A stretch of 64,000 nt of DNA, from NCBI RefSeq assembly GCF_035594125.1, contig NC_087168.1, positions 7,037,058 to 7,101,057 on the forward strand, in the 5' to 3' direction. Source of the stretch: Scylla paramamosain (taxonomy: Eukaryota; Arthropoda; Malacostraca; Decapoda; Portunidae). Made by a program: the position numbers and the translations under genes. Numbering within the stretch: position 1 is the stretch's first letter; each line of letters begins with the position of its first letter. This document shows, piece after piece, positions 50,864-64,000 of this stretch. Below the pieces are notes generated by a model. The model had not been told where the DNA came from. It saw only the letters and a program-made list of their open reading frames with translations, and searched no databases.

Positions 50864-52534
50864 GTGCATTATGATATTTTGTCCAAAACTCAAAAATATA
50901 TGAATAACATTCTGGACGATGGACGAATGGACGATTCTGGGCTTGTTCCTCCCTCTCCTCCACCCTCTGACTACTTCATGCCTCGTATTAAAATTCTTCG
51001 TAATGATGTTTTCCATGCCCTCGCTGGCCTAAACCCTCAGAAGGCTTATGGACCTGATGGGGTCCCTCCTATTGTTCTCCGAAACTGTGCCTCCGTGCTT
51101 GCACCTTGCCTAGTCAAACTCTTTCAGCTCTGTCTGTCAACATCTACCTTTCCTTCTTGCTGGAAGTTTGCCTACATTCAACCTGTTCCTAAAAAGGGTG
51201 ACCGCTCTAATCCCTCAAACTACCGTCCTATTGCTTTAATTTCCTGCTTATCTAAAGTTTTTGAATCTATCCTCAACAGGAAGATTCTTAAACATCTATC
51301 ACTTCACAACCTTCTATCTGATCGCCAGTATGGGTTCCGTCAAGGCCGCTCTACTGGTGATCTTCTGGCTTTCCTTACTGAGTCTTGGTCATCCTCTTTT
51401 AGAGACTTTGGTGAAACTTTTGCTGTTGCCTTGGACATATCAAAAGCCTTTGATAGAGTCTGGCACAAAGCTTTGATTTCCAAACTACCCTCCTACGGTT
51501 TCTATCCTTCTCTCTGTAACTTCATCTCAAGTTTCCTTTCTGACCGTTCTATTGCTGCTGTGGTAGACGGTCACTGTTCTTCTCCTAAATCTATTAACAG
51601 TGGTGTTCCTCAGGGTTCTGTCCTGTCACCCACTCTCTTCTTATTATTCATTAATGATCTTCTAAACCAAACTTCTTGTCCTATCCACTCCTATGCTGAT
51701 GATACCACCCTGCACTTTTCCACGTCTTTTCATAGACGTCCAACCCTTCAGGAGGCAAACATATCACGCAGGGAAGCCACAGAACGCCTGACTTCTGATC
51801 TTTCTAAAATTTCTGATTGGGGCAGAGCAAACTTGGTATTGTTCAATGCCTCAAAAACTCAATTCCTCCATCTATCAACTCGACACAATCTTCCAGACAA
51901 CTATCCCCTCTTCTTCAATGACACTCAACTGTCCCCCTCTTCTACACTGAACATCCTCGGTCTGTCCTTTACTTATAATCTGAACTGGAAACTTCACATC
52001 TCATCTCTAGCTAAAACAGCTTCTATGAAGTTAGGTGTTCTGAGACGTCTCCGCCAGTTTTTCTCACCCCCCCAGCTGCTAACTCTGTACAAGGGCCTTA
52101 TCCGTCCATGTATGGAGTATGCTTCACATGTCTGGGGGGGTTCCACTCATACTGCTGTTCTAGACAGGGTGGAATCAAAAGCTTTTCGTCTCATCAACTC
52201 CTCTCCTCTAACTGACTGTCTTCAGCCTCTCTCTCACCGCCGCAATGTTGCATCTCTTGCTGTCTTCTACCGCTATTTTCATGCTAACTGCTCTTCTGAT
52301 CTTGCTAACTGCATGCCTCCCCTCCTTCCGCGGCCTCGCTGCACAAGACTTTCTTCTTTCTCTCACTCCTATTCTGTCCACCTCTCTAACGCAAGAGTTA
52401 ACCAGTATTCTCAATCATTCATCCCTTTCTCTGGTAAACTCTGGAACTCCTTGCCTGCTTCTGTATTTCCACCTTCCTACGACTTGAATTCCTTCAAGAG
52501 GGAGGTTTCAAGACACTTATCCACCAATTTTTGA
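50864..52534 (+). CDS. Reverse transcriptase, 5'-truncated ORF2 fragment of a LINE
   Basis: The open frame gives 556 codons if read from a GTG at 50,864, but the first 17 or so residues are satellite. Element-encoded sequence starts at about 50,915 and its first in-frame ATG is 50,927 (Met22). Visible RT landmarks are: GPDGVPP (63-69); PVPKKGD (107-113) and NYRPIALIS (119-127); LDISKAFD (190-197) with the first catalytic Asp at 191; [11 protein letters not shown] (246-256); YADD (277-280) with the catalytic Asp pair; NILGLSF (363-369); and a C-terminal SGKLWNSLP (523-531) typical of jockey-type ORF2. The protein would copy RNA into DNA in target-primed integration. The N-terminal apurinic-like endonuclease of a normal ORF2 (roughly 900 residues) is missing, so this copy is not autonomous. 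There is no internal stop or frameshift. No promoter is apparent and expression is doubtful. Confidence 0.92.
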   Translation: MHYDILSKTQKYMNNILDDGRMDDSGLVPPSPPPSDYFMPRIKILRNDVFHALAGLNPQKAYGPDGVPPIVLRNCASVLAPCLVKLFQLCLSTSTFPSCWKFAYIQPVPKKGDRSNPSNYRPIALISCLSKVFESILNRKILKHLSLHNLLSDRQYGFRQGRSTGDLLAFLTESWSSSFRDFGETFAVALDISKAFDRVWHKALISKLPSYGFYPSLCNFISSFLSDRSIAAVVDGHCSSPKSINSGVPQGSVLSPTLFLLFINDLLNQTSCPIHSYADDTTLHFSTSFHRRPTLQEANISRREATERLTSDLSKISDWGRANLVLFNASKTQFLHLSTRHNLPDNYPLFFNDTQLSPSSTLNILGLSFTYNLNWKLHISSLAKTASMKLGVLRRLRQFFSPPQLLTLYKGLIRPCMEYASHVWGGSTHTAVLDRVESKAFRLINSSPLTDCLQPLSHRRNVASLAVFYRYFHANCSSDLANCMPPLLPRPRCTRLSSFSHSYSVHLSNARVNQYSQSFIPFSGKLWNSLPASVFPPSYDLNSFKREVSRHLSTNF

Positions 52535-52646
52535 CCACTGCTTTGACCCTTTTAGGGACTGGCATTTCAGTGGGCATTTTTTTTATTAGATTTTTGTTGC
52601 CCTTGGCCAGTATCCTTCCTACATAAAAAAAAAAAAAAAAAAAAAA
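50914..52646 (+). mobile_element. 5'-truncated non-LTR (LINE) retrotransposon, jockey-like
   Basis: This is a block of ordinary base composition inserted in AT-rich satellite. It contains the RT and C-terminal part of a LINE ORF2, a short 3' untranslated region and a 22-base A run (52,625-52,646). It lacks ORF1 and the endonuclease domain, so it is a 5'-truncated copy, the usual product of target-primed reverse transcription. The flanks 'ataacattct' (ending 50,913) and 'tataaagaaacag' (from 52,647) are adjacent in the empty paralogous site at 63,120/63,121. The boundaries are therefore known almost to the base, and no target-site duplication is evident. The long undamaged reading frame suggests a young insertion. 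Family assignment (jockey/BS-like, arthropod) rests on recognition, not on a search. Confidence 0.9.
52535..52646 (+). other. 3' untranslated region and poly-A tail of the LINE
   Basis: About 90 bases follow the TGA stop at 52,532-52,534 and include 'gccttggcc'-like text ('gcccttggccagtatcc') ending 'cctacat'. A run of 22 A residues follows at 52,625-52,646. No AATAAA signal is evident just upstream. The A tail fixes the orientation of the insertion, and its last A could equally belong to the target. Confidence 0.82.
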
Positions 52647-55124
52647 TATAAAGAAACAGAACAACGTTACCAAAACGTTTATTATGAGCTTTTTTTCGCA
52701 ATGTTAGATAATAAAATTCCAAAATGCATACAAATCACCCTATTGAATAAACAGAACTTTACCAAACACGTGTATTATGAGTGTTTTTCCCTCTGTTAGG
52801 TACTAAAACGCCAAAATACATACAAAGTAGCCAATATGAAGAAACAGAACAAATTTATTAGAAAAAATATAATGAGTGTTTTTGTCCTTGTTAGGTACCA
52901 AAACGCTTAAGTGCATGCAAAGCACGCTGTATGGGAAAAATAAAGAACATTCTTTTGATTGTTTTTTTTTTTTTTCTGCTTACGTACTAAAACGTTAAAA
53001 TGCATGCAAAACGCCATTTATGGGCAAGTAGAACAACATTACGAACTTGTGTGTTTTAAGCGTTTTCCATCTTGTTAGGTACAAAGACGACAAAATGCAT
53101 GCAAAATATCCTATTTGGGGTAATAAAACGATTTTACCAGAAACGTGTCATTTTTTTTTGTTTACATAAAAAACGCTGATAAGAATGGAAAACACTATAC
53201 ATGGGAAAATAAAACATTATTAAAAACGTGTCTTTTGCGTGTTTTTGAGCTTATTACGTACCAAATTTCTAAAACGCTCCAAAACAATCTTTATGGAGGA
53301 ACAGAACATTACCAAAAACGGGTGTTTTGAGTGTTTTTGAGCTTGAAAGGTACCAAAACGCCAAAATGCATGCAAATTTCCCGATATTTTGAAATAAAAC
53401 GATATTAACAGAAAAGTCTATTAAGAGTGTTTTTTTGAGCTTGTTATTTACCAAAACGATAATGCATGCAAAGCACTCTATTTGAGAAAAGCAAACAACA
53501 TTGCAAAAAAAAAAAAAAACTCGTCTTTTAACAACGCGTGCAAAATACCTCTTATTGAGAAACCTAACAACATAACTGAAAACGTGTGTGTTTAATATTT
53601 TCCAGCTGGTTAGATACTAGAACGACATTAATAGAAAACGTGCCATTTGGATGTTTTTGAGCATATTAAGCACCAAAACCCTAAAACACATGAAAAATAC
53701 ACCCTATATGACAAAAAAAAAAAGATTACTAAAATGGTGTATTATGAGTGTTATTAAGATTGTTAGGTACCAAAACGCCAAAATGCACGCAAATTACTCT
53801 ATATGTGAATAGCAAACAACAATACCAAAAGCATCTTTTCAGTAGTTCCAGCTTATTATGTAACAACCCTCCAAAATATATACAAATCACCCTATCAGGG
53901 GTTAGAAGACGATATTCTCAGAAAGGGTGTTTTTTTGAGGATATTAGGCACCAAACGGTAAAAAGGAAAAAAACCATTCACTATAAAATATCAAAACTGT
54001 GTATTTTGTGTTTTTTTTTTAAGCTTCTTACGTACCAAAACGCTAAAACACGTGTTAAATACCCTTTAGAGAGAAAATGAACAACATTACCAAAAACGTA
54101 TGATTTGTGTGATTTCCAGATTGTTAGGTTTAGGTATTAAAAATGAATGATTTGATATGTCTAAAGGAAACAATATTAACAGAAACGTGTATTATGAGCG
54201 GTTTTTTTTTAGCTTCTTATGTACCAAAACACTAAAACACATGAAGAGGAATCTATATGGAGAAACAAAACAACATTATAACTATGTTAAGTGCCAAAAC
54301 GCCAAAATTCATGCAAAACACCCTACATAGAGAAATCAGAACATTATCTAAAACGTGTATTATAAGTGTTTTGAGCTTGTTATTTACCAAAACGCTAAAA
54401 GTGCATACAAAAAATCCTTCATGGAGAAAGAAAAAAAAATGCAAAAAAAGACCATATTGAGTGTTGTTGAGCTTCTTAGCTATCAAAACTGCAAAATGAA
54501 TGAAATCACCATTTTAGTAGCCGAACGAGATTATCAAAAGCAACTTTTTTTGATTGTTTTTGAAAATCTTATGTACAAAAACACTCTATATTGGAAAAAC
54601 AAACAATATAACCAAAAACATGTATTTTTAGTGTTTTTTTCAGCTTCTTCCTTTATAGAGAAACAGAAAAACATTCTATAAAACGTGTTTATTGAGTGTT
54701 TTTGAGCTTCTTATCTACCAAAACTGCAAAATGCATGCAAAGGACGGAGCGACATTACCAGAAAGATATTTTTTTTGAGTGTTTTTGAGCTTCTTATGTA
54801 CCAAAACGCTAAACCGCGTAGAAAACACGTTTTATGGGGATACAGTACAAAAAAAAAGTGTGATTTGAGCGTTTTCCAGCTTGTTAAAAACCAAAAAGTG
54901 AAATTCAATGGAATTATCACGGTATTGGATAATGAAGGATATTTAAAGAGTATTATGAGTATTTTCAGCTTCTTAGGTTAAAAAAAAAACGCTAAAAAAA
55001 ACGTCAATAACACACTATATCTAGAAACAGAACAACATTACCAAAAACATCTTTTATATGTTTTTGAGCTTCTTAGGTGCTAAATCACGAAAGTGCATGC
55101 AAAGCACCATGTATGTAAAAAAAA
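52647..55124 (+). repeat. Monomeric satellite between the LINE and the first (AT)n tract
   Basis: About 26 diverged monomers on the plus strand, recognisable from 'gtgtttttgagcttcttac' and 'accaaaacgc' spaced about 96 bp apart. Its first 840 bp or so belongs to the long-range repeat. Short A and T runs up to 15 bases interrupt monomers near 52,970 and 53,505. No gene, RNA gene or other insertion is visible. Confidence 0.8.
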
Positions 55125-57924
<2,800 letters not shown>

Positions 57925-58352
57925 GTGTTTTCCTCATGTTAGGTACGACAATCTATACCAAATACCATATATGAAAAACAGAAAAACATTACCAAAAACG
58001 TATATTATAAGTGTTTTTGACCTTCTTAGGTAATAAAATACTGAAACACGTGATTAGTACATATATTTAGGCGTTTTGGTTTCTAAAAAGCTGGAAAACG
58101 CTTAAATCATACGTTTTTGGTAATGTCTCCCGATAAAGGCTATTTATCGTTTTAGCATTTTGGAAGGTAAGAAGCTCAAAAACACTCAAAAGACACCATT
58201 TTGATAATGTTGTTTTGATTTCTATATAGAGTGTCTTCCATGCTCTTTAGAGTTTTGGTGCTAACGTTGAAAAGCACCGAAATAAAATGAAATGGATGAA
58301 TTTTTGCGTATTGGTACGTAATAAGCTTAAAAACATTCAAAATACGCGTTTT
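57925..58352 (-). repeat. Region C counterpart of the HOR boundary block
   Basis: The reverse complement of this stretch matches region A at about 5,743-6,235. Shared sequence includes 'cctcatgttaggtac', 'cgttttggtttctaaaaagc', 'catacgtttttggtaatg' and 'tttagagttttggtgctaac'. The match crosses the orientation switch: monomers are plus to about 58,060 and minus after it, exactly mirroring the switch near 6,110. Two short stretches (about 12 and 30 bp) present in region A are missing here. The two loci therefore descend from one rearranged ancestor. Confidence 0.85.
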
Positions 58353-58520
58353 TGGCAATAATATTTTGTTTCTCCATAAAGTTTCTTTTCCAAGCATTTT
58401 AGTGTTTTGGTACGTAAACAGCTGAAAACATTCAAAACACACGTTTTTGTTTGTTTCTTCCGTATAGCTTACTTTACATGAACTTTGGCGTTTTCGAAAA
58501 CACTACTAATACATGTTTTT
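58353..58520 (-). repeat. Further minus-strand monomers in region C
   Basis: The minus orientation continues for about two monomers ('ttttagtgttttggtacg') past the end of the region A match. It returns to plus near 58,520 at 'actctatatgaggaaagg'. The inverted segment in region C is thus about 460 bp in all. Confidence 0.72.
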
Positions 58521-61500
58521 GTACTCTATATGAGGAAAGGAAACGCGATTTCCAGAAAAGTGCCTTTTGAATGTTTATTGGCGTGCTAGACACCAAAACG
58601 CTAAAAAGCATGGAAAGCACCCTATAAAGGATAACAAAACAACTTTACCATAAACGTGTGTTTTCATTATTTTTGACTTTCTTACGTACCGAAACGCTAA
58701 ATCGCATGAAAAAAAACATGGACAAATAATATAAAAAATAAATATTTCGAGTGTTTCTGAGTTAGTTAAGTAGAAAAACGCCAAAATGCATATATAATAT
58801 CTTAAATGGGAAAATGAAAAGACGTTACTAAAATGTGTACTATTGGTGTTTTTTTTTTTTTTACTTTTCAGGTACGAAGTCGCTAAAATGCATGAATAAC
58901 ACTCTATATGAAATAACTTTACCAAAAATGTAAATTTTCAGTTTTTTCACATTGTCATGAATCAAAACGCCATAATGCATGTAAAGCCCCCTATTTGGGG
59001 AAAGGAAACGAGATTTCAGAAACGTATCTAAAATGTGTTCTTCAGCGTGTTAGGCACAAAAATGCTAAAAAGCATACAAATCACCTGATATGGGAATACA
59101 AAACAACATTAAGAAAACGTTTCTTATGAGTGTCCTACGTACCAAAACGATAAAAAAAAAAAAAACAGAAAACTTCCTTTATGGAGAAACAGAATAACAT
59201 TACCAAAAACAAGTATTTTGAGTGTTTTGTAAGATTGTTACGTAAAAAACGCCTAAATGAATCGAAAATACCCTATATGGGAAAAATGAAGTCATTACGA
59301 GAAACGTGTATTATGAGTGTTTTTGACCTTCTTAGTATCAAAAGGGTAAAACGCATGAATAACACCCTATATGGAGAAATAGATATATGAAACGACATTA
59401 TAAACGAATGAAAATACCCTATATAGAGAAACACCAAAAACGTGTATTTTGAGTGTCTTTGAGCGTATTATGTACAAAATCGCCTATCATCAAACAAAAC
59501 ACCCTGCATATGGAAATGAAAGGACATTACGAGAAACGTTTGTTGTTATTTTTTTTTTATTACTTTCTTAAGTACCAAATCAGTAAAAAGCTTCAATAGT
59601 CCTCTGAAGAAAAAGAACAACCTTACCAAAAACGTGTATTTTTTTACATTGATAATTACCAAAACGCCAACATGCATGTAAAGCAACATATATGAAAAAA
59701 CGATACCAAATCACTAGAAACTTGTCTTTTGTTATTTTTTGAGCGTGTTAGGCACCAAATCAGTAAGAAGCAACGAAATCACCCTATAGGGGAATACAAA
59801 ACAACTTTACTAAAACGTGTCTTTAGAGTGTTTTTTTTTAGGTTCTTACGAACTAAAATGTCAAAATACATGCAAACACCCTGTTAGGTACCAAAGCACC
59901 AAAAAGACCCTATATGAGGAAATGAAAGGACATAACAAAAAACGTGTATTATGAGTTTTTTTTTTTTTTCTAGCTTCTTAGGTACCAAAACGCTAAAATA
60001 AATGAGTAGCACACTGTATGGATAAAAAGAAACAAATTACCAAAATCGTGTAATTTGAATGTTTTTCACATTGTCAGGTAGCAAAACACGATAATGCTTG
60101 CTCGCTATACGAGAAAATTTAACAACAATGTAAGAAATGTATTTTTATGTGTTTTTCACATAAATGCTAAATAGCATGGAAAGCACCTTATATAGAAATG
60201 CAAAATAATAAGCATGTCTTTTAAGTGTTTTAAACTTTTTACGTACGAAAACGCTAAAACACGTGCAACAAACACGAATAACCTTACCAAATAGAAAAAC
60301 CTTACCAAAAACGTGTATTTTGAGTCTTTTTGAGTCTGTTACGTACATCATATTAAAAATGCATGTAAAGCACCCTGTATAAGGGAAACGATAGAACATT
60401 ACGAGAAACGTGCATTGTCAGTGTTTTGAGTCTCTTAGGTACCAAACACTAAACCGCTTGAATGAAAATTGAATATATCCTATATTTCTTAATAGAGAAA
60501 CAGAACATCACCAAAAACGTGTTTTTATTTTATTTTTTTTGTTTTTTACCTTTTTATGTACCAAAACGTCAAAATACATACGAATCATTCTATATGGGGA
60601 AATAGAAAGACATTAGGAAAAAAAAGTTTTATTAGTGTTTTTGAGCTTCCTAAGTACCAAAACGCTAAAACGCATGAATAGCACCCTATATAGAGAAAAA
60701 GAACAACATTACCTGAAACCTTTATTTTGAGCGTTTCTCATATTATGTAGCAAAACATCATAATGCATGTAGATCCCTATATGAAGAAGCAAAACTATAT
60801 TACAGGAAACGTGTCTTTTGAGTGTTTACTTGAGTGTTAGGAATTAAAATGCTAAAAAGCATTGAAAGCACCCTATTTGTCAATATAAAATAACATTACC
60901 AAGAAAGTATCTTTAGAGTGTTTTTGACCTTCTTACGTCCGAAATCGCTGAAACGCATGCAAAACAACCTTTACGGAGAAACAGAATAACATTACCAAAA
61001 ACTTGTATTTTGATTGTTTTTGTGCTTATTAAGTACAAAAATGCCAAATTACACGCAAAGCATCCTACATGCTTTGCGTAACTTTGGTAACTTCCTCGTT
61101 ACCAAAACGCCAAAATACATGCAAATCACCGTCTATGGGGTAACAAAACAGCTTTACGTGAAATGTGTCATTTGGGTGTTTTTGTTTAAAAGAATGGAAA
61201 ACACGCTAAACAGGAAAACAAAACATTATCAGAAACGTGTCTTTTGTTTTTTAGGTTTATGGAGCAAAATGTTAAAATGCGTCCAAAACACCCATTAATT
61301 AGAAATAGAGCAAAATTAGCAAAAAAGACTGCGTTTTATGTGATTTTGAATTTGTTAGGTACGAAAAAAAAAAAGCCAAAGCAAAGTACCCGATATGGGG
61401 AAATGAAACGATATTGACAGAAAATTGTGTTATGAATCTTTTCCAGTCTCTTATTTACTAAACCTCTAAAACAAGTAAAGAGCACTCTATATCGAGAAGC

Positions 61501-62639
61501 AAGAACTTTACCAAAAACGTGTTTTATGAGATTTTTTCCAAATATTAGGCAGCAAAACGCCAAAATGCAGACAAAGCATCCGGCATTAAGAAAAGTATTA
61601 TCAAAAACATGTCTTTTGAGTGTTTATGAGCTTCTTACGTACGAAATCGGTAACACGCGTGCAAAACACCTTTTATGGAGAAACAGAAAAAAAAAAAATA
61701 CAAAAACAGGTGTTTTGATTTTTTTTTCTTAGCTTTTTAGTAAAAGATCGAAAAGCCTGCAAAGTACTTGATATGAGTAAATGAAACATTATTAACGGAA
61801 ACGTGTATTATGAGTCTTTTTCAGCTTCTTTTGTAATAAAACGCTAAAACAAGCGTATAGTACTCTATGCGGAGAAACAACATTACCAAAAAGCGTGTAT
61901 ATCGAGTGTTTTTTTTTTTTTTTAACTTGTTAGGTACTCAAACGCCCAAGAGCATGAGAGGCACCTTAAATGGGAAAAGAAAACAAGATTACCAATAACG
62001 TCTCTTTTGGATGTTTATCAGCTACTGACACACCAAAACGCTAAAACGCATACAAAACGCCCTTTATTGAGAAACAGAACAACATTACCAAAAAACGTGT
62101 GCTTTGGGTGTTTCCCAGCTTGTTATAATCAAAATTTTCAAAATATATGTAAAGCACCCTATTTCGGGCAACGAAATGACATTCCTGGAAACGTGTTGTT
62201 TTGTTACTTTTAAGCATAGTAGGCACCTAACGCTAGAAAAAAAAAAAAGATGGAAAATACTCTATATAGGAAAAGAAAACAACTTTATCAAAAACATTTT
62301 TTGTGTGTTTTGAGCTTATTACGTACCGAAACTCTAAAATGCATCGAAACCACCCTTTATTAAAGAAACAGAAGAACGTTAGGAAAAAAGGTGTGTTTTG
62401 ATTTTTTTTCAGGAGCTTATTAGGTAATAAAACGCCAAAATTCATGCAAAATACCTTATATAGGGAAACGAAACGACATTAACGATATTTCCCATGTCAG
62501 GTACCAAAACGACAAAATACATACAAAGAACCCTAAATGAAGAAACAGAACAACATTACCAATATCGTGTGTTATGAAAATTTTGAAGCTTGTTAGGTAC
62601 CAAAATGACAAAGTGCAAGCAAAGCACCCTATATGGGAA
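58521..62639 (+). repeat. Monomeric satellite, right part of region C
   Basis: About 43 diverged plus-strand monomers. A short direct repeat, 'catgctttgcgtaactttgg' near 61,069, follows 'gcaaagcatcctacatgc' and disturbs the period. T-runs of 10-16 bases occur near 58,849, 59,947 and 61,908. No gene, RNA gene or mobile element is recognised. Confidence 0.78.
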
Positions 62640-63976
62640 AAAAATTTAAAAAATGTTTTTTTTTTTCTATTTCTTATGTACAAACACGTTAAAACGCATA
62701 CAAAATAACGTGTAATGGAGAAACAGGACAACATTGCCAAAAACGTGTATTTTGAGTGTTTTTGAGCTTCATAAGTACCAAAATGCCAAAATACATGCAA
62801 AGAACCCTCGATGCAGTAACGGAACATTACCAGAAAATTGTCATATGGGTTGTTTTGGGGTATATTAAGCACCATATCGCTGAAATTTTATTTATTTATT
62901 TTTTTTTAGCTTCTTACGTACAAAACGTTCAAACGCGTGGAAATAACTTTTTTTTTTTTTATGGAGAAACAACATTTGTATTGAATGTTTTTCAGCATTT
63001 TTAGATCGGAAAACACCAAAATACATGCATATTACTCGATATTAGGAAACGAAATGATATTAACAGAGAAGTGCATTATGAGATTTTCACCAAAAATCAA
63101 AAATATATGAATAACATTCTATATAAAGAAACAGAACAACGTTACCAAAACGTGTATTATGAATTTTTTTTCGCAATGTTAGATAATAAAACTCCAAAAT
63201 GCATACAAATCACCATATCGAGGAAACAGAACATTACCAAACACGTGTATTATGAGTGTTTTTCCCTATGTTAGGTACTAAAACGCCAAAATGCATACAA
63301 AGTAGCCAACATGAAGAAAAAGAACAAATTTATTAGAAAAAAAATATTATGAGTGTTTTTGTGCTTGTTAGGTACCAAAACGCTTAAGTGCATGCAAAGC
63401 ACGCTATATGGGAAAAATAAAGAACATTCTTTTGAATGTTTTATTTTTTCTGCTTACGTACTAAAACGTTAAAATGCATGCAAAACGCCAATCATAGGCA
63501 AGTAGAATAACATTACGAACTTATGTGTTTTAAGCGTTTTCCATCTTGTTAGGTAGAAAGACGACAAAATGCATGCAAAATATTCTATTTGGGGTAATAA
63601 AACGATTTTACCAGAAACGTGTCATTTGGGTGTTTTTTTTTTTTTACATCAAAACGCTGATAAGAATGGAAAACACTATACATGGGAAAATAAAACATTA
63701 TCAAAAACGTGTCTTTTGCGTGTTTTTGAACTTATTACGTACCAAATCTTTAAAACGCTCCAAAACAATCTTTATGGAGGAACAGAACATTACCAAAAAC
63801 GGGTATTTTGAGTGTTTTCGAGCTTGAAAGGTACTAAAACGCCAAAATGCATGCAAATTACCCGATATTTTTTAAATAAAACGATATTAACAGAAAAGTT
63901 TATTAAGTGTTTTTTGAGCTTGTTATTTACCAAAACGAAAATGTGCATGCAAAGCACCCTATCTGAGAAAAGCAAA
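62640..63976 (+). repeat. Right copy of the region C long-range repeat (empty site)
   Basis: This is the paralogue of 50,456-53,490 without the retrotransposon; the empty insertion site is 63,120/63,121 ('ataacattct' followed by 'atataaagaa'). Differences from the left copy include an extra T-run with 'tattgaatgtttttcagc' near 62,947-62,998. At about 63,977 it departs from the left copy ('agcaaacttattattg' against 'agcaaacaacattgc'), and the window then ends. I cannot tell whether this is a further rearrangement. Confidence 0.85.
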
Positions 63977-64000
63977 CTTATTATTGTTATCTTATTATCA

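Larger units (their letters stand above)
50456..53490 (+). repeat. Left copy of the region C long-range repeat
   Basis: This sequence aligns with 62,640-63,976. Matching landmarks include 'aacgtgtaatggagaaacag' (50,521 and 62,706), 'caccatatcgctgaaat' (50,688 and 62,870) and 'accaaaaacgggt' (53,310 and 63,791). The offset is about 12,185 bp at the left and about 10,480 bp at the right; the difference is the retrotransposon inserted here. Small indels and scattered substitutions separate the copies. The alignment fades near 53,490. Confidence 0.85.

Noticed and set aside
50825..51016. Minus-strand frame over the left LINE junction
   Set aside because: It spans satellite and LINE sequence in antisense, so it cannot be an ancestral gene.
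51261..52487. Other frames of 68-80 codons overlapping the RT region on both strands (51,261-51,476, 52,208-52,414 and 52,245-52,487)
   Set aside because: They are shadows of the intact RT reading frame and match no known protein.

Overview
This 64 kb window is almost wholly satellite DNA from a eukaryotic genome and contains no conventional gene. The one protein-coding stretch is the reverse-transcriptase half of a non-LTR (LINE) retrotransposon, 5'-truncated and inserted in the satellite near 50.9-52.6 kb. Its style (jockey/BS-like RT, 3' end 'CCTACAT' plus poly-A) resembles elements I associate with arthropods, most likely decapod crustaceans. That host assignment is inference. All other open frames are short translations of the satellite or of (AT)n tracts.

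The basic unit is an AT-rich monomer of about 96 bp. It carries a TGCATGCA palindrome, a GGTACC site and A/T tracts spaced roughly one helical turn apart. Monomers are organised at three levels: (1) the 96-bp monomer; (2) a unit of about 1.0-1.1 kb (roughly 11-12 monomers) with a diagnostic A/T-rich anchor; (3) long higher-order repeats (HORs).

Region A (1-38,803) is a tandem array of a 5.87 kb HOR. It has five near-complete copies, a 2.2 kb internally deleted copy, one more full copy and a truncated eighth. Most monomers lie on the minus strand, but every full unit holds two short plus-strand blocks, so orientation switches four times per unit. Copies differ mainly by scattered substitutions, plus one conversion-like patch and one 3.65 kb deletion.

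Region B (38,804-50,455) is an older-looking, all-plus array of diverged 1.1 kb units, several with internal deletions. Region C (50,456-64,000) is diverged monomeric satellite on the plus strand. It contains the retrotransposon, two (AT)n microsatellites and one short inverted block that matches the inverted block of the region A HOR. The two ends of region C match each other, implying a second long-range repeat of about 10.45 kb; the right-hand copy keeps the empty retrotransposon site.

The layout fits a satellite array with a recently homogenised part (A) beside older, degenerating flanks (B, C), as in centromeric or pericentromeric heterochromatin. Chromosomal position and function cannot be read from the sequence.
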